Source of the DNA: Verrucomicrobiales bacterium
Lineage (GTDB): Bacteria > Verrucomicrobiota > Verrucomicrobiia > Verrucomicrobiales > DEV007
Direction: 5' to 3'
Assembly: GCA_013911195.1 (NCBI GenBank)
Contig: JACETS010000114.1
Location: 1-8,205, forward strand
DNA: 8,205 nucleotides
Made by a program: the position numbers and the translations under genes. Under the pieces are notes generated by a model, which was not told where the DNA came from, did not search any database, and was given only the letters and a program-made list of their open reading frames with translations. Numbering within the stretch: position 1 is the stretch's first letter; every line of letters begins with the position of its first letter. Shown in pieces: positions 1-7,412 of this stretch.

Positions 1-654
1 GATAACAACATCCGGATCAGGGTTATATTCTGATGGAATATTATCATCTACTTTATTAGGAACATTAGGAGATTTGATTATTTTAGGCTCTGGGGGCTTC
101 TTAAATTCTTCTCTATATTGTCTCAATTTTAATGCAGTATCTATTTCATTAGATTTCGTTAAAGCCAGCTGTATTTCTGCGAGACCACGATCAGCCAGAT
201 ACAAAGCCTCTCCGTCCCTACTTCTTTTCAAGTTATTAACTCGTTTGATAAATTCATCATATTGGACCCGCATTTTTTTTACATAATCTGGGGCGGATTC
301 GATATCTTTAGAACGACGTGTATCATTAGCTTTAATTCGTTTAATTTCACCCTCTAGAGATTTCACAGCCCTTACCGCACCGATTTTGACCATTCTAGCT
401 CTTGCTACCCCGAGAGCATCAGAGTATTTTTCGTTTAATTTTAAAATGTAGCCAGAGTGTTGATTTTTGTTTTCATCAATTGAGTTTTTGTACTTTATGA
501 GAGGATCGAGCTGATCACCTGACAAAAAATCAGGCTTCAAATTTTTAGCATTACTAAGGGTTGGAACATTGATAAACAGCAATAAAGTGAATGCAAAAAC
601 AGAAATTTCTCTCATTAAATGGGTAAAAAGTTTAATATTTTTTAAAAAAGACAT
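1..654 (-). CDS. Secreted coiled-coil protein of unknown function, PVC-type repeat architecture (N-terminal part, runs off left edge)
   Basis: The frame is open from the ATG at 654 to the window edge, giving 218 codons with no stop. Residues 14-36 read as a Sec signal peptide: an Arg near Met14, the hydrophobic core ISVFAFTLLLFINV, and the likely cleavage site SNA before residue 37. Met14 (codon at 615-613) gives a more classic signal peptide and may be the true start; neither ATG has a Shine-Dalgarno. The mature part is Lys/Glu/Arg-rich and mostly helical. Two stretches, about 69-106 and 130-184, share a loose pattern of an aromatic-led helix, then Asp-x-Ala-Leu, then a basic/acidic helix (SDALGVARAR; IDTALKLRQYREEF). 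From memory this resembles repeats in many exported planctomycete and verrucomicrobial proteins. From residue 186 a Pro/Asp/Asn-rich linker begins (KKPPEPK), suggesting a separate C-terminal domain outside the window. I cannot name a function. It has its own promoter and is probably not part of the efflux operon. Confidence 0.75.
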   Translation of the reverse strand, partial: MSFLKNIKLFTHLMREISVFAFTLLLFINVPTLSNAKNLKPDFLSGDQLDPLIKYKNSIDENKNQHSGYILKLNEKYSDALGVARARMVKIGAVRAVKSLEGEIKRIKANDTRRSKDIESAPDYVKKMRVQYDEFIKRVNNLKRSRDGEALYLADRGLAEIQLALTKSNEIDTALKLRQYREEFKKPPEPKIIKSPNVPNKVDDNIPSEYNPDPDVVI

Positions 655-706
655 TTCAAAGTAAATAGCGAAACCAACTCAATTAGTTTTCTATAATTTT
701 GTTATT

Positions 707-742
707 ATTATAATGTGCGTTTTTATCATGATTTGATCAAAT
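707..742 (-). promoter_or_regulatory. Candidate promoter of the left-edge secreted protein gene, with palindrome
   Basis: On the minus strand a perfect TATAAT lies at 712-707, about 53 nt before the ATG at 654, so transcription would begin near position 700. No good -35 hexamer lies at 16-18 nt; TTGATC is 21 nt upstream. That hexamer belongs to a perfect 12-bp palindrome, ATTTGATCAAAT (731-742), which covers the -35 area and could be a binding site for an activator or repressor. The region is AT-rich, so both elements could partly be chance. Confidence 0.4.
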
Positions 743-759
743 GAAATTCGTTTTTCTTC

Positions 760-3700
760 TTAATTATCTTCATATGAAGCTAATCTCTCGAGGCCTTCGG
801 ATCGAAACTTCTCTTCCCAATTCTGTATCTTTTCAGGCTTAAAAATTAATGATTTTAAATCCTCGAGCAGCAAGTAGACACAAGGAACGAGAATTAGTGT
901 TATAAAAGTCGCAAATAAAATTCCAAAGCCTAGTGATATAGCCATTGGGATCAAAAATTTTGCCTGAAGATCAGTTTCAAAAAGCATAGGGCTTAAACCT
1001 GCGAAGGTTGTAAGAGATGTTAAAACTATGGGCCTAAATCTGGCAGCACCTGCTTCCCAAGCAGCCTCGACTATTGATTTTCCTCTAATTCTATGGCGAT
1101 TAACATAATCAACTAGAACCAAGCTATCATTTACAACAACACCTGATAACGCCACTATTCCGCACATTGACATAATGCTGATATTGGCACCCATCAATAT
1201 ATGACCAAGAATCGCTCCAACTATTCCAAACGGTATAACACTCATCACTATACCGGGTTGAATATAAGAGCCCAATGGTATTGCCATTAGAACAAAAACA
1301 ACCAATAGAGCAAACAATGAACTTGTTTGTAATTCTTCCATACTTTGCGCTTGATCTTTTTGCTCTCCGTAAAACTCATATTTGATTCCAGGATACAATT
1401 CACTAAATTCTGATAACGTATTATTTTCCAAATTCCTTCTAGCCTGGTTAGCATTCGCATTTGGATTACCTCGATCAATGTCAGCGGCTATACGAATAGC
1501 ACGAAGACGTTCAGTTCTTCTAATAACTGATTTACTCCTTCCTTCCTCTAGCTCAACCAGAGAGGACAATGGTACCTTATTACCACTTTTCGTTCTAATT
1601 TTCATTGTTTCAACATCATCTATTGAAAGCCTATCTTTTTTAGGATACCGAACCATTACTTTAACCTCATCCCTACCTCTTTGTAATCGTTGTACCTCTT
1701 CACCATAAAAAGCCTGTCTCATTTGTTTTCCTACATCTGATAGACGTAGACCAGTTGATTCTCCCTCTGGTAGTAAGGATTTCAAAGATACCTGCCTTTT
1801 ACCCAAAACATTTGAATCACTTATATCAATAATCCCCTCAATTTCTGACAGTTTACGTTTTACTAATTCTGTTGCTGCTAATAAATCCTCCATGTTGTCT
1901 CCTGATAACTCAAGATCTATGGCATTACCTGAACCCGCAGACTGACTTTGAAAGGATACCTCAGAGGCAGCCGGAATTGCTCCTGTAATTTCTCGCCACT
2001 CTGCAGCAAGCTCTCTAGCCGTGACACTTCTGTCAGAACCAGGTAATATTTCGATAGCGACTTCTCCTAAGTTATCTCCAGTCGGTGTAATCGGACTGAA
2101 ACCAGTTTTGAAAGGTTGGCTGCCAACAGTTGCCAACATATTTTTTATAAGAGGCTCTCCATATTTCTCACGATAGTTTTGATCTAATTTTTTTGCCGCC
2201 TCCTCTATTTTTAATACCGCTTCCGAAGTTGATTCGAAAGCAACTCCTTCGATCATTTTAACCTTCGTTGAAATTATTTCAGCTTCTACCTCTGGAAAGA
2301 ATTCCCACTTTATCCTTTCCCCAACAATCAATCCCACAGAAATAAGAAAGAGCGAAACAAAGACTGTGACCACGATATATCTGCCCTGCAGCGCCAATTT
2401 TAAAATCGGTCTATAAATTCTATCCACAAAAATTTCCATTCCATCAGAAACCTTAGTTTGAAATCTTAGTATTATGTTTTGTTTTTCATTCGGCTTGATT
2501 GGTTTTAATAAAGCCAAATGAGCCGGTAAAATTAATTTTGATTGAACCAAAGAAAATAAAAGAGTTGGAATTACTATCCATGGAATATTTCTCCATATTT
2601 TACCACTGACACCACTAATCCCAAGCATCGGAGTAAAAGCAGCAGCCGTTGTTAAAACTCCAAAAATAACCACAATCCCAACTTCATGTGTCCCCCTCCA
2701 TGAAGCAAGTTTGGGACACTCTCCTGCACGCATCCGTTTGAAAACATTTTCACCAACCACAATAGCATCATCAACAACAATTCCTAACACTAATATAAAA
2801 GCAAAAAGAGTTATCATGTTTATGGAAATATCCGTGTAAGGCATCATCCATATAGCCCCAGTAAAAGACACTGGAATACCAAGTGTCACTAAAACAGCCA
2901 AACTAGGTCTCAGAAAAAGTGAGAGGATAATTAGCACAAGAATCAAACCCCAAATCGCATTCTTTTTTAGCAAATTAAGCCTCCCCTTCAGATACTTTGA
3001 ATTATCATTCCAAATTTCTATAGAAACATCAGCTGGCAGATCATTACGAATTAACTGCAGATAGGATATCGCTGCATTAGCAACCTTTAAGGTATCTTCA
3101 TTACCCACTCGAAATACTTGAAGAGTTGCAGCATTTTTCCCATTAAACCTACTCGTAAGGTCAACATCTTCAAAACCATCAATTACACTTGCAATGCTAG
3201 ATAGAGGAACAACTGTTCCATCAGCTCGAGATATAATAGCAATACCTTCAAACTGCTCGGCATTATAACGCTTTGATTCCGTTTTTATAAGTATTTCACC
3301 CGCTTCAGTTCTCACGGCACCACCAGGCAAATCTATTGATGAGGCTCTCACAGCGCTCGCAACATCATCAAACGAAACACCATATGCATTCATTGAATCC
3401 TCGGATAGCTCAATTGATATTTCATAAGGACGAATACCTGATAACTCAACTTGGCTCACTCCTGCCTCTCCACCAAAAGACGATATAAATTTATCCAACC
3501 AATTATCTGGTTTTTGCGGAACATATGACAACATACCATCCCTAATTCTGTCGGCATATCCCCTCAAAGTTTGCTCATTAGCATCTGCTGAAATCGCTAC
3601 TGTTAAAACCTGATTCTTAATTAACACCTCCTCGTAAACAGGTGACTCAATATTTTCAGCAAAGTTATCTATCGCATCCACTCTCGTTTTCATGTCATCA

Positions 3701-4017
3701 AGAACATCTCTTACCTTGGAATCACCGGAAACTTCGACATACACTACACCATAGGAGTTAGCCGCAGTTGACCTCATCACATCTATACCCTGCAAATCTC
3801 TAAGTGCCTCCTCAATCGGAATACAAACACCTTTTTCAACTTCTTCTGGAGTTGCTCCAGGGTATGGAATACTTACTGATACAACATTAGTCGAAGTCTC
3901 AGGAAATATTTCTTTTTTTAGTTTTAGCCACGTAGAAATACCAGCCAGTAAAACCAAAGCCATTATAAAATTGGCCGCTACGTTATTGCGAGAGAACCAC
4001 TTTATTAAATTACGCAT
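760..4017 (-). CDS. RND-family efflux permease (AcrB/COG0841 superfamily)
   Basis: Inner-membrane, proton-driven pump that exports small molecules through the adaptor and outer-membrane factor encoded just upstream. At 1085 residues it has the normal RND length. The layout is canonical: TM1 at about 11-32, a large periplasmic porter loop (33-350), TM2-6 (354-498, closely packed), TM7 (547-566), a second porter loop (567-895) and TM8-12 (897-1050). TM4 holds the paired proton-relay aspartates D416 and D417 in GIVVDDAIVVGEN. In TM10 the sequence is GVVVNDSLVLVDY, with N963 where AcrB has the relay lysine K940; from memory this is common in this branch of the family. The N-terminal start (RNLIKWFSRNNVAANF) fits the family. 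A segment at about 164-184 looks inserted relative to typical relatives. The gene is last in the operon, 26 nt after the adaptor, with no clear terminator after its stop. Substrate cannot be read from sequence; drugs, bile-like compounds or lipids are all possible. Confidence 0.96.
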   Translation of the reverse strand: MRNLIKWFSRNNVAANFIMALVLLAGISTWLKLKKEIFPETSTNVVSVSIPYPGATPEEVEKGVCIPIEEALRDLQGIDVMRSTAANSYGVVYVEVSGDSKVRDVLDDMKTRVDAIDNFAENIESPVYEEVLIKNQVLTVAISADANEQTLRGYADRIRDGMLSYVPQKPDNWLDKFISSFGGEAGVSQVELSGIRPYEISIELSEDSMNAYGVSFDDVASAVRASSIDLPGGAVRTEAGEILIKTESKRYNAEQFEGIAIISRADGTVVPLSSIASVIDGFEDVDLTSRFNGKNAATLQVFRVGNEDTLKVANAAISYLQLIRNDLPADVSIEIWNDNSKYLKGRLNLLKKNAIWGLILVLIILSLFLRPSLAVLVTLGIPVSFTGAIWMMPYTDISINMITLFAFILVLGIVVDDAIVVGENVFKRMRAGECPKLASWRGTHEVGIVVIFGVLTTAAAFTPMLGISGVSGKIWRNIPWIVIPTLLFSLVQSKLILPAHLALLKPIKPNEKQNIILRFQTKVSDGMEIFVDRIYRPILKLALQGRYIVVTVFVSLFLISVGLIVGERIKWEFFPEVEAEIISTKVKMIEGVAFESTSEAVLKIEEAAKKLDQNYREKYGEPLIKNMLATVGSQPFKTGFSPITPTGDNLGEVAIEILPGSDRSVTARELAAEWREITGAIPAASEVSFQSQSAGSGNAIDLELSGDNMEDLLAATELVKRKLSEIEGIIDISDSNVLGKRQVSLKSLLPEGESTGLRLSDVGKQMRQAFYGEEVQRLQRGRDEVKVMVRYPKKDRLSIDDVETMKIRTKSGNKVPLSSLVELEEGRSKSVIRRTERLRAIRIAADIDRGNPNANANQARRNLENNTLSEFSELYPGIKYEFYGEQKDQAQSMEELQTSSLFALLVVFVLMAIPLGSYIQPGIVMSVIPFGIVGAILGHILMGANISIMSMCGIVALSGVVVNDSLVLVDYVNRHRIRGKSIVEAAWEAGAARFRPIVLTSLTTFAGLSPMLFETDLQAKFLIPMAISLGFGILFATFITLILVPCVYLLLEDLKSLIFKPEKIQNWEEKFRSEGLERLASYEDN

Positions 4018-4043
4018 TAGCTTTATTGATCAAAAAATTAAAA

Positions 4044-5180
4044 CTAATTGTTTTGTAGTCTTTCCTGATAGACTTCCACCTTCATTCCATCAATCGCATT
4101 TGATACTGGAGTTGTAATCACCAAATCCCCATTCACAATTCCACCACTGACAATAACAATATCTTTGCTCGATCTTATAATCTTTATTTCTCGAATCGAA
4201 ATAGTTTCATCTTCATTAACAACAAATATTTTATTTCTATCATAAAGAGCGCTTCGAGGCAGTGAGTAGGTTCCTTCTAAAATTTTTCCAAATATTTTGG
4301 CTTTCAGATAAACGCCTGGAACTAGGAATTTTTTATTTAATGGTGTGTTTTCAATCGCAGCTACAAGAAATATTGATTGGCTAGTTTGATCAACCTTAGA
4401 TTCACTTCTAAGTAAATTACCATTCCAAGTGTAAGATATCCCTGAAATTTCGGTCTCAAAAATAACTTTGGATGATTTATTCACATCAACAAAATCAAAT
4501 TCATTTATAGATACAGGTAACCTTACTTCATAAAGATCTGCGCTATATAGTGAACCAACAACAGTTCCCAAAGTAAGCAGAGAACCTAATTCAACATTTG
4601 TTCTTTCAATTTTAGATTCGTAAGGACTTCTTATTTTTGTTCTCTCGAGATCTCGCTCTGCTTTCTCTAGTCCAGCCTTAGCTGAAACCACTCTTGCTAG
4701 TGCACTTTCCAACTGGGGCTTTCTAAGGACAAGATCATTGGGTTCTTTCCCTTTCCCTAAAACTTTCCAATCTCTTAAGGCTTGTTCGGACAATGCATTT
4801 TCTTTTGATAGAGCAAGTTTTGCGTCTGCTAATTCCGCCATAGTCTTGGCCTGTACGGCTTCATAATCAGAACTATCAATTTCAAGAATAACCTCATTAT
4901 CTTGAAATCTTTGACCCACTTCAAATTTTGGCGACAAAAAATTGACCTTTCCACTAACCTCAGAAGCTAAGTGAGTAACTTGCATTGGATTAACTACTCC
5001 CTGCGATTCAATGATTACTTGATAGTCACTATTTTGAGCTCTCCAGACTTTAACAACCGGCAAAATCGCCTCTTTTTTTATAGTATCTGCAACTGGTTTT
5101 GTAACCACAAGAAGAGAGAAAATAAGTACACCAATGGAACCTATTATAATGATGGTAATAATTTGAGCCCACTTTTTCAT
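4044..5180 (-). CDS. RND efflux periplasmic adaptor subunit (HlyD/AcrA membrane fusion protein)
   Basis: Bridges the RND permease and the outer-membrane channel in the periplasm. The 378-residue protein has one N-terminal membrane anchor (about 7-27, very Ile/Val-rich) and no lipobox, so it is anchored by a helix and not by lipid. The first half of the lipoyl-like domain lies at about 60-100, including SEVSGKV and FEVGQRF. An alpha-helical coiled-coil hairpin spans about 105-182, rich in Ala, Leu, Lys and Glu. The second lipoyl half starts at RTKIRSPYESKI (about 180-191) and reaches GTVVGSLY. A beta-barrel domain (about 213-300) and a membrane-proximal domain (about 301-378) follow. Its ATG overlaps the stop of the outer-membrane factor gene as ATGA, which points to translational coupling. 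A run of six G lies 14-19 nt upstream, too far for a normal Shine-Dalgarno. Length and domain order are typical. Confidence 0.95.
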   Translation of the reverse strand: MKKWAQIITIIIIGSIGVLIFSLLVVTKPVADTIKKEAILPVVKVWRAQNSDYQVIIESQGVVNPMQVTHLASEVSGKVNFLSPKFEVGQRFQDNEVILEIDSSDYEAVQAKTMAELADAKLALSKENALSEQALRDWKVLGKGKEPNDLVLRKPQLESALARVVSAKAGLEKAERDLERTKIRSPYESKIERTNVELGSLLTLGTVVGSLYSADLYEVRLPVSINEFDFVDVNKSSKVIFETEISGISYTWNGNLLRSESKVDQTSQSIFLVAAIENTPLNKKFLVPGVYLKAKIFGKILEGTYSLPRSALYDRNKIFVVNEDETISIREIKIIRSSKDIVIVSGGIVNGDLVITTPVSNAIDGMKVEVYQERLQNN

Positions 5181-6640
5181 TGTTTTTGTGCAGTCCCCCC
5201 TAGACTTAAATGTAAGTTAATTCGATTTTCCAAACGCATCCTCTCCAGCTCTAGGACCTGTGAACTGACACTCAACATCTGCCTTTGACTTAGCAAAAGG
5301 TTAGTTGAAGTACCAATTCCACTTTTATATTCCAAAAGAGCTCGTTTGTATGAATCGGTAGAATTTTTTTTGGCAGCAGTAAGCGCTTCCCATCTTTTTT
5401 TCAAAACTACTTCGTTGTCCAAACACGTTTCAACATCTTTAAGAGCCTCAAGGTATGTGTTTTTATAATCGAGCAGCGAATCAGATTGGTTGATTTGCCT
5501 TATTTTTAAATTAGCAAGAACTTCTCCACCACGGAATAATTGGGCTCCAGTTTGACCTGCCAAGCTCCAAACAGTAGCAGTTGAATCAGCAATATATCTT
5601 AAAGATTCAGTCGCGGTGCCAGTATTACCAGTCAGGGAAATTTGAGGTAATAATGCAAGCCTAGCTTCCTTGATTCGCCTGTCAGATGCCGCCAATCTTC
5701 GCTCCGCCGCCTTAATATCAGTTCTACGAAATAACAAATCTGAAGGAAGACCTGGTGGCGGAGGCGGAGGCATTGGAGGAAGACTACCCTCAGCACTAAG
5801 TTTACCACTTGGATAACGACCCATCATAATTTCTAGCTGTCTAATTGCGGCTCTGGTTTGTGCTCTTCTATCAATAAGCAAGGCTTCAGCAACTTTTACA
5901 TCTGAAACAGCCAAATAAACCTGGGATGCTTTTGCATTACTTGAATCATAGGCCTGTTGAATTATCTTCTGAGACTCTTTGAAGCTTTCTAAACTACTTT
6001 CCGAGAGGGCTACTTGTTGTCTGGAGCCAAGAATTGCAAACCAAATCTTAGCAGTTTGAGCTGCAAGTGAGTTTTGAATACCCTGAAGAGTTTCATAGGT
6101 GGCTTCAAATTGAGCAATGTCAGCTTCTTGGCCCGCTTTAATGCGACCCCAGAGATCAATTTCCCACTGCATATCTAGGGATAAACCGAAGGCATTGAAA
6201 AGTGACTTTGAAAGTTGAGGGTCATCAGTATCAAAGGGCAGACCTAAGAAAGCCTGTTGATTCCTTTGCCCGCCAACTCCGCCACTAAACTTTGGAAACT
6301 TATTAGAACCACTTATTCTTGCATTGGAAGCAGCTCTCTGAACATTGTTTGCAGCTTTTTTGATATCAATATTGTTATTAAGAACCTCTTTAATGAGACC
6401 ACTTAATATCTTATCGTTTGATATTTCTTTCACCCAATCATGCGTAGATGGAGCTTCTTGGAGCTTTGATGAATAGACCGAAGGAGCTGTAAAAATTCGA
6501 TCCTTAGGATTGGTGAGTGGTGGTGATTTTGCAACACACCCAAAAAAACTGAACATCAATATTAAAACAATTGCACATTGAACGATTGAAGAATTAATAA
6601 TGAAGTTCCTAAATTGAAGATTCATTTTTTTAAGATGCAT
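5177..6640 (-). CDS. Outer-membrane factor lipoprotein of RND efflux system (NodT/OprM family, TolC-like)
   Basis: Forms the outer-membrane channel and periplasmic tunnel of the pump. The 487-residue protein begins with a lipoprotein signal peptide whose likely lipidated residue is C35 (SFFGC; Phe instead of the usual Leu at -3). Family motifs are clear: WEIDLWGRI at 159-167 and GLPSDLLFRRTDI at 297-309, where most relatives read RRPDI. Long amphipathic helices fill about 70-280 and 310-480, matching the internal duplication of the family. The linker between the two repeats is unusually proline-rich: six consecutive prolines at 291-296 after PPM. The ATG at 6640 was chosen over Met6 (6625) because GGGG lies just upstream and Met6 has none; both give a usable signal peptide. 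The start overlaps the end of the regulator gene by 11 nt, and the stop overlaps the adaptor start by 4 nt, so all three are probably co-translated. Confidence 0.94.
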   Translation of the reverse strand: MHLKKMNLQFRNFIINSSIVQCAIVLILMFSFFGCVAKSPPLTNPKDRIFTAPSVYSSKLQEAPSTHDWVKEISNDKILSGLIKEVLNNNIDIKKAANNVQRAASNARISGSNKFPKFSGGVGGQRNQQAFLGLPFDTDDPQLSKSLFNAFGLSLDMQWEIDLWGRIKAGQEADIAQFEATYETLQGIQNSLAAQTAKIWFAILGSRQQVALSESSLESFKESQKIIQQAYDSSNAKASQVYLAVSDVKVAEALLIDRRAQTRAAIRQLEIMMGRYPSGKLSAEGSLPPMPPPPPPGLPSDLLFRRTDIKAAERRLAASDRRIKEARLALLPQISLTGNTGTATESLRYIADSTATVWSLAGQTGAQLFRGGEVLANLKIRQINQSDSLLDYKNTYLEALKDVETCLDNEVVLKKRWEALTAAKKNSTDSYKRALLEYKSGIGTSTNLLLSQRQMLSVSSQVLELERMRLENRINLHLSLGGTAQKQ

Positions 6641-7316
6641 TCATCCCCATTAAAAGAAACGAAACCAACTCGCTTTTTAATACCTCTGTAGAATTAAGAT
6701 CGAAGCGACCTTCTGAAATAAGTAACAGGTTTTCATAATGGAATAACGAATGAGCCAATGCTCCTGCCATAAACATAATTTTGAGATGTGCAGAATTTGA
6801 ATCAATATTCGGCAATGCTTTAGTAAGAGCCCTCACAAACTGAGCAAGCACCTCAGGAAATTGTTTTATAATAATAGAGGAGACTCGCTCATCTCTGGAT
6901 GCTATACAGCGGCTGATTAATTTGTAATATTTATTGTCACCATCATTTTCTGAGTCACTAATATCAAACACAGGATCAATAAAGGCATGAATAATTTTTC
7001 TTATTGAGTCCTGCTTGGTGTAATCAATAAGACTTAATAAACTTAAACGCCTTTCATTTACCGGCCTAACAACATCATCAACAACAGCACCAATAAGCTC
7101 TTCCTTTGATCCAAAATGATAATTAACCGAGGCCAGATTTACATTTGCCCGATCTGTAATCGTTCTTAGAGAGACAGAATCAAAGCCCCTATCCGCAAAA
7201 AGCTCACCTGCTACAACAAGTAATCGCTCCTTAGTGAGACCAGCGGCTCGGCTATCTATAGGGACTTCATTTGCAATCATTGGTCTAAAATAATCAAACA
7301 AACGTTTGAATGGCAT
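6630..7316 (-). CDS. TetR/AcrR-family transcriptional regulator, PsrA-like DNA-binding domain; likely repressor of the efflux operon
   Basis: Cytoplasmic repressor predicted to control its own operon and release DNA on ligand binding. The TetR helix-turn-helix spans about 29-76: TKERLL, then ELFADRGFDSVSLRTI, then the recognition helix NVNLASVNYHFGSKEEL (58-74). That helix is nearly identical to the one I recall for Pseudomonas PsrA, a long-chain fatty-acid sensor. The remaining helical part (77-228) is the ligand and dimer domain; its ligand cannot be read. The full frame of 228 residues starts at 7316, but its first 12 residues (MPFKRLFDYFRP) precede the usual TetR start. The predicted -10 box overlaps the ATG at 7316, and a putative operator lies at 7295-7308. 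Met13, codon 7280-7278 (216 residues), is therefore a likely true start; neither has a Shine-Dalgarno. It is the first gene of the operon and overlaps the outer-membrane factor gene by 11 nt. Confidence 0.93.
   Translation of the reverse strand: MPFKRLFDYFRPMIANEVPIDSRAAGLTKERLLVVAGELFADRGFDSVSLRTITDRANVNLASVNYHFGSKEELIGAVVDDVVRPVNERRLSLLSLIDYTKQDSIRKIIHAFIDPVFDISDSENDGDNKYYKLISRCIASRDERVSSIIIKQFPEVLAQFVRALTKALPNIDSNSAHLKIMFMAGALAHSLFHYENLLLISEGRFDLNSTEVLKSELVSFLLMGMNAS
7295..7308. promoter_or_regulatory. Putative operator, PsrA-type inverted repeat CAAAC-N4-GTTTG
   Basis: The sequence CAAAC AAAC GTTTG has perfect 5-bp inverted arms. It matches the PsrA consensus as I remember it, (C/G)AAAC-N2-4-GTTT(G/C). 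It lies at the predicted transcription start of the regulator-efflux operon, between the promoter and Met13 of a regulator with a PsrA-like recognition helix. Repression of initiation by a bound dimer is the obvious model. An overlapping 10-bp palindrome, CAAACGTTTG (7299-7308), is also present. No second perfect copy was seen in the intergenic region. Confidence 0.55.
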
Positions 7317-7344
7317 TATTTAGGCCCAATAGGAACGATTTCAA
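7315..7344 (-). promoter_or_regulatory. Candidate sigma70-type promoter of the regulator-efflux operon
   Basis: On the minus strand TTGAAA (7344-7339, 5 of 6 to TTGACA) is followed after 18 nt by AATAAT (7320-7315, 5 of 6 to TATAAT). Initiation would fall near 7308, at the edge of the putative operator and about 28 nt before Met13 (7280). The -10 box overlaps the ATG at 7316, so if this promoter is used that ATG cannot be the start. The -35 box lies between two direct copies of AACGATT (plus strand). Confidence 0.45.
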
Positions 7345-7349
7345 CGATT
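7334..7349. repeat. Short direct repeat AACGATT, period 9
   Basis: AACGATT occurs at 7334-7340 and again at 7343-7349, 9 bp apart, flanking and overlapping the predicted -35 box of the regulator operon. Two 7-bp copies so close in a promoter could be a site for another regulator, but the repeat is short and chance is possible. Confidence 0.4.
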
Positions 7350-7360
7350 ATTTAGATTTA

Positions 7361-7378
7361 AAATAATAATCATTATTT
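7361..7378. repeat. AT-rich inverted repeat in the divergent intergenic region
   Basis: AAATAAT at 7361-7367 is repeated in inverse as ATTATTT at 7372-7378 around the spacer AATC; 16 of 18 positions are symmetric. It lies upstream of the regulator promoter and about 85 nt before the divergent plus-strand gene. It could be an UP-like element or a secondary operator. The low base complexity makes it weak evidence on its own. Confidence 0.35.
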
Positions 7379-7412
7379 CAGACGTTTTGATGTTTAATTA
7401 ATCCAAAATAAT

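Noticed and set aside
74..286. Plus-strand open frame of 70 codons at the left edge
   Set aside because: It is antisense to the minus-strand secreted protein gene, which has a signal peptide and an organised repeat pattern.
720..759. Intrinsic terminator after the permease gene
   Set aside because: The only symmetric element is the loop-less AT palindrome at 731-742, with no GC-rich stem and no following T-run in the minus direction.
1382..1708. Plus-strand open frame of 108 codons opposite the permease gene
   Set aside because: It lies fully antisense to a highly conserved permease gene, and its translation resembles no protein and has no upstream signals.
4026..4033. TTGATCAA palindrome between adaptor and permease genes, also at 4386-4393 and inside 731-742
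   Set aside because: An 8-bp AT-rich palindrome seen three times, one of them inside a gene, shows no consistent position relative to starts.
4971..5288. Plus-strand open frame of 105 codons across the adaptor/outer-membrane factor junction
   Set aside because: It is antisense to two well-supported genes and its low-complexity translation has no recognisable domain.
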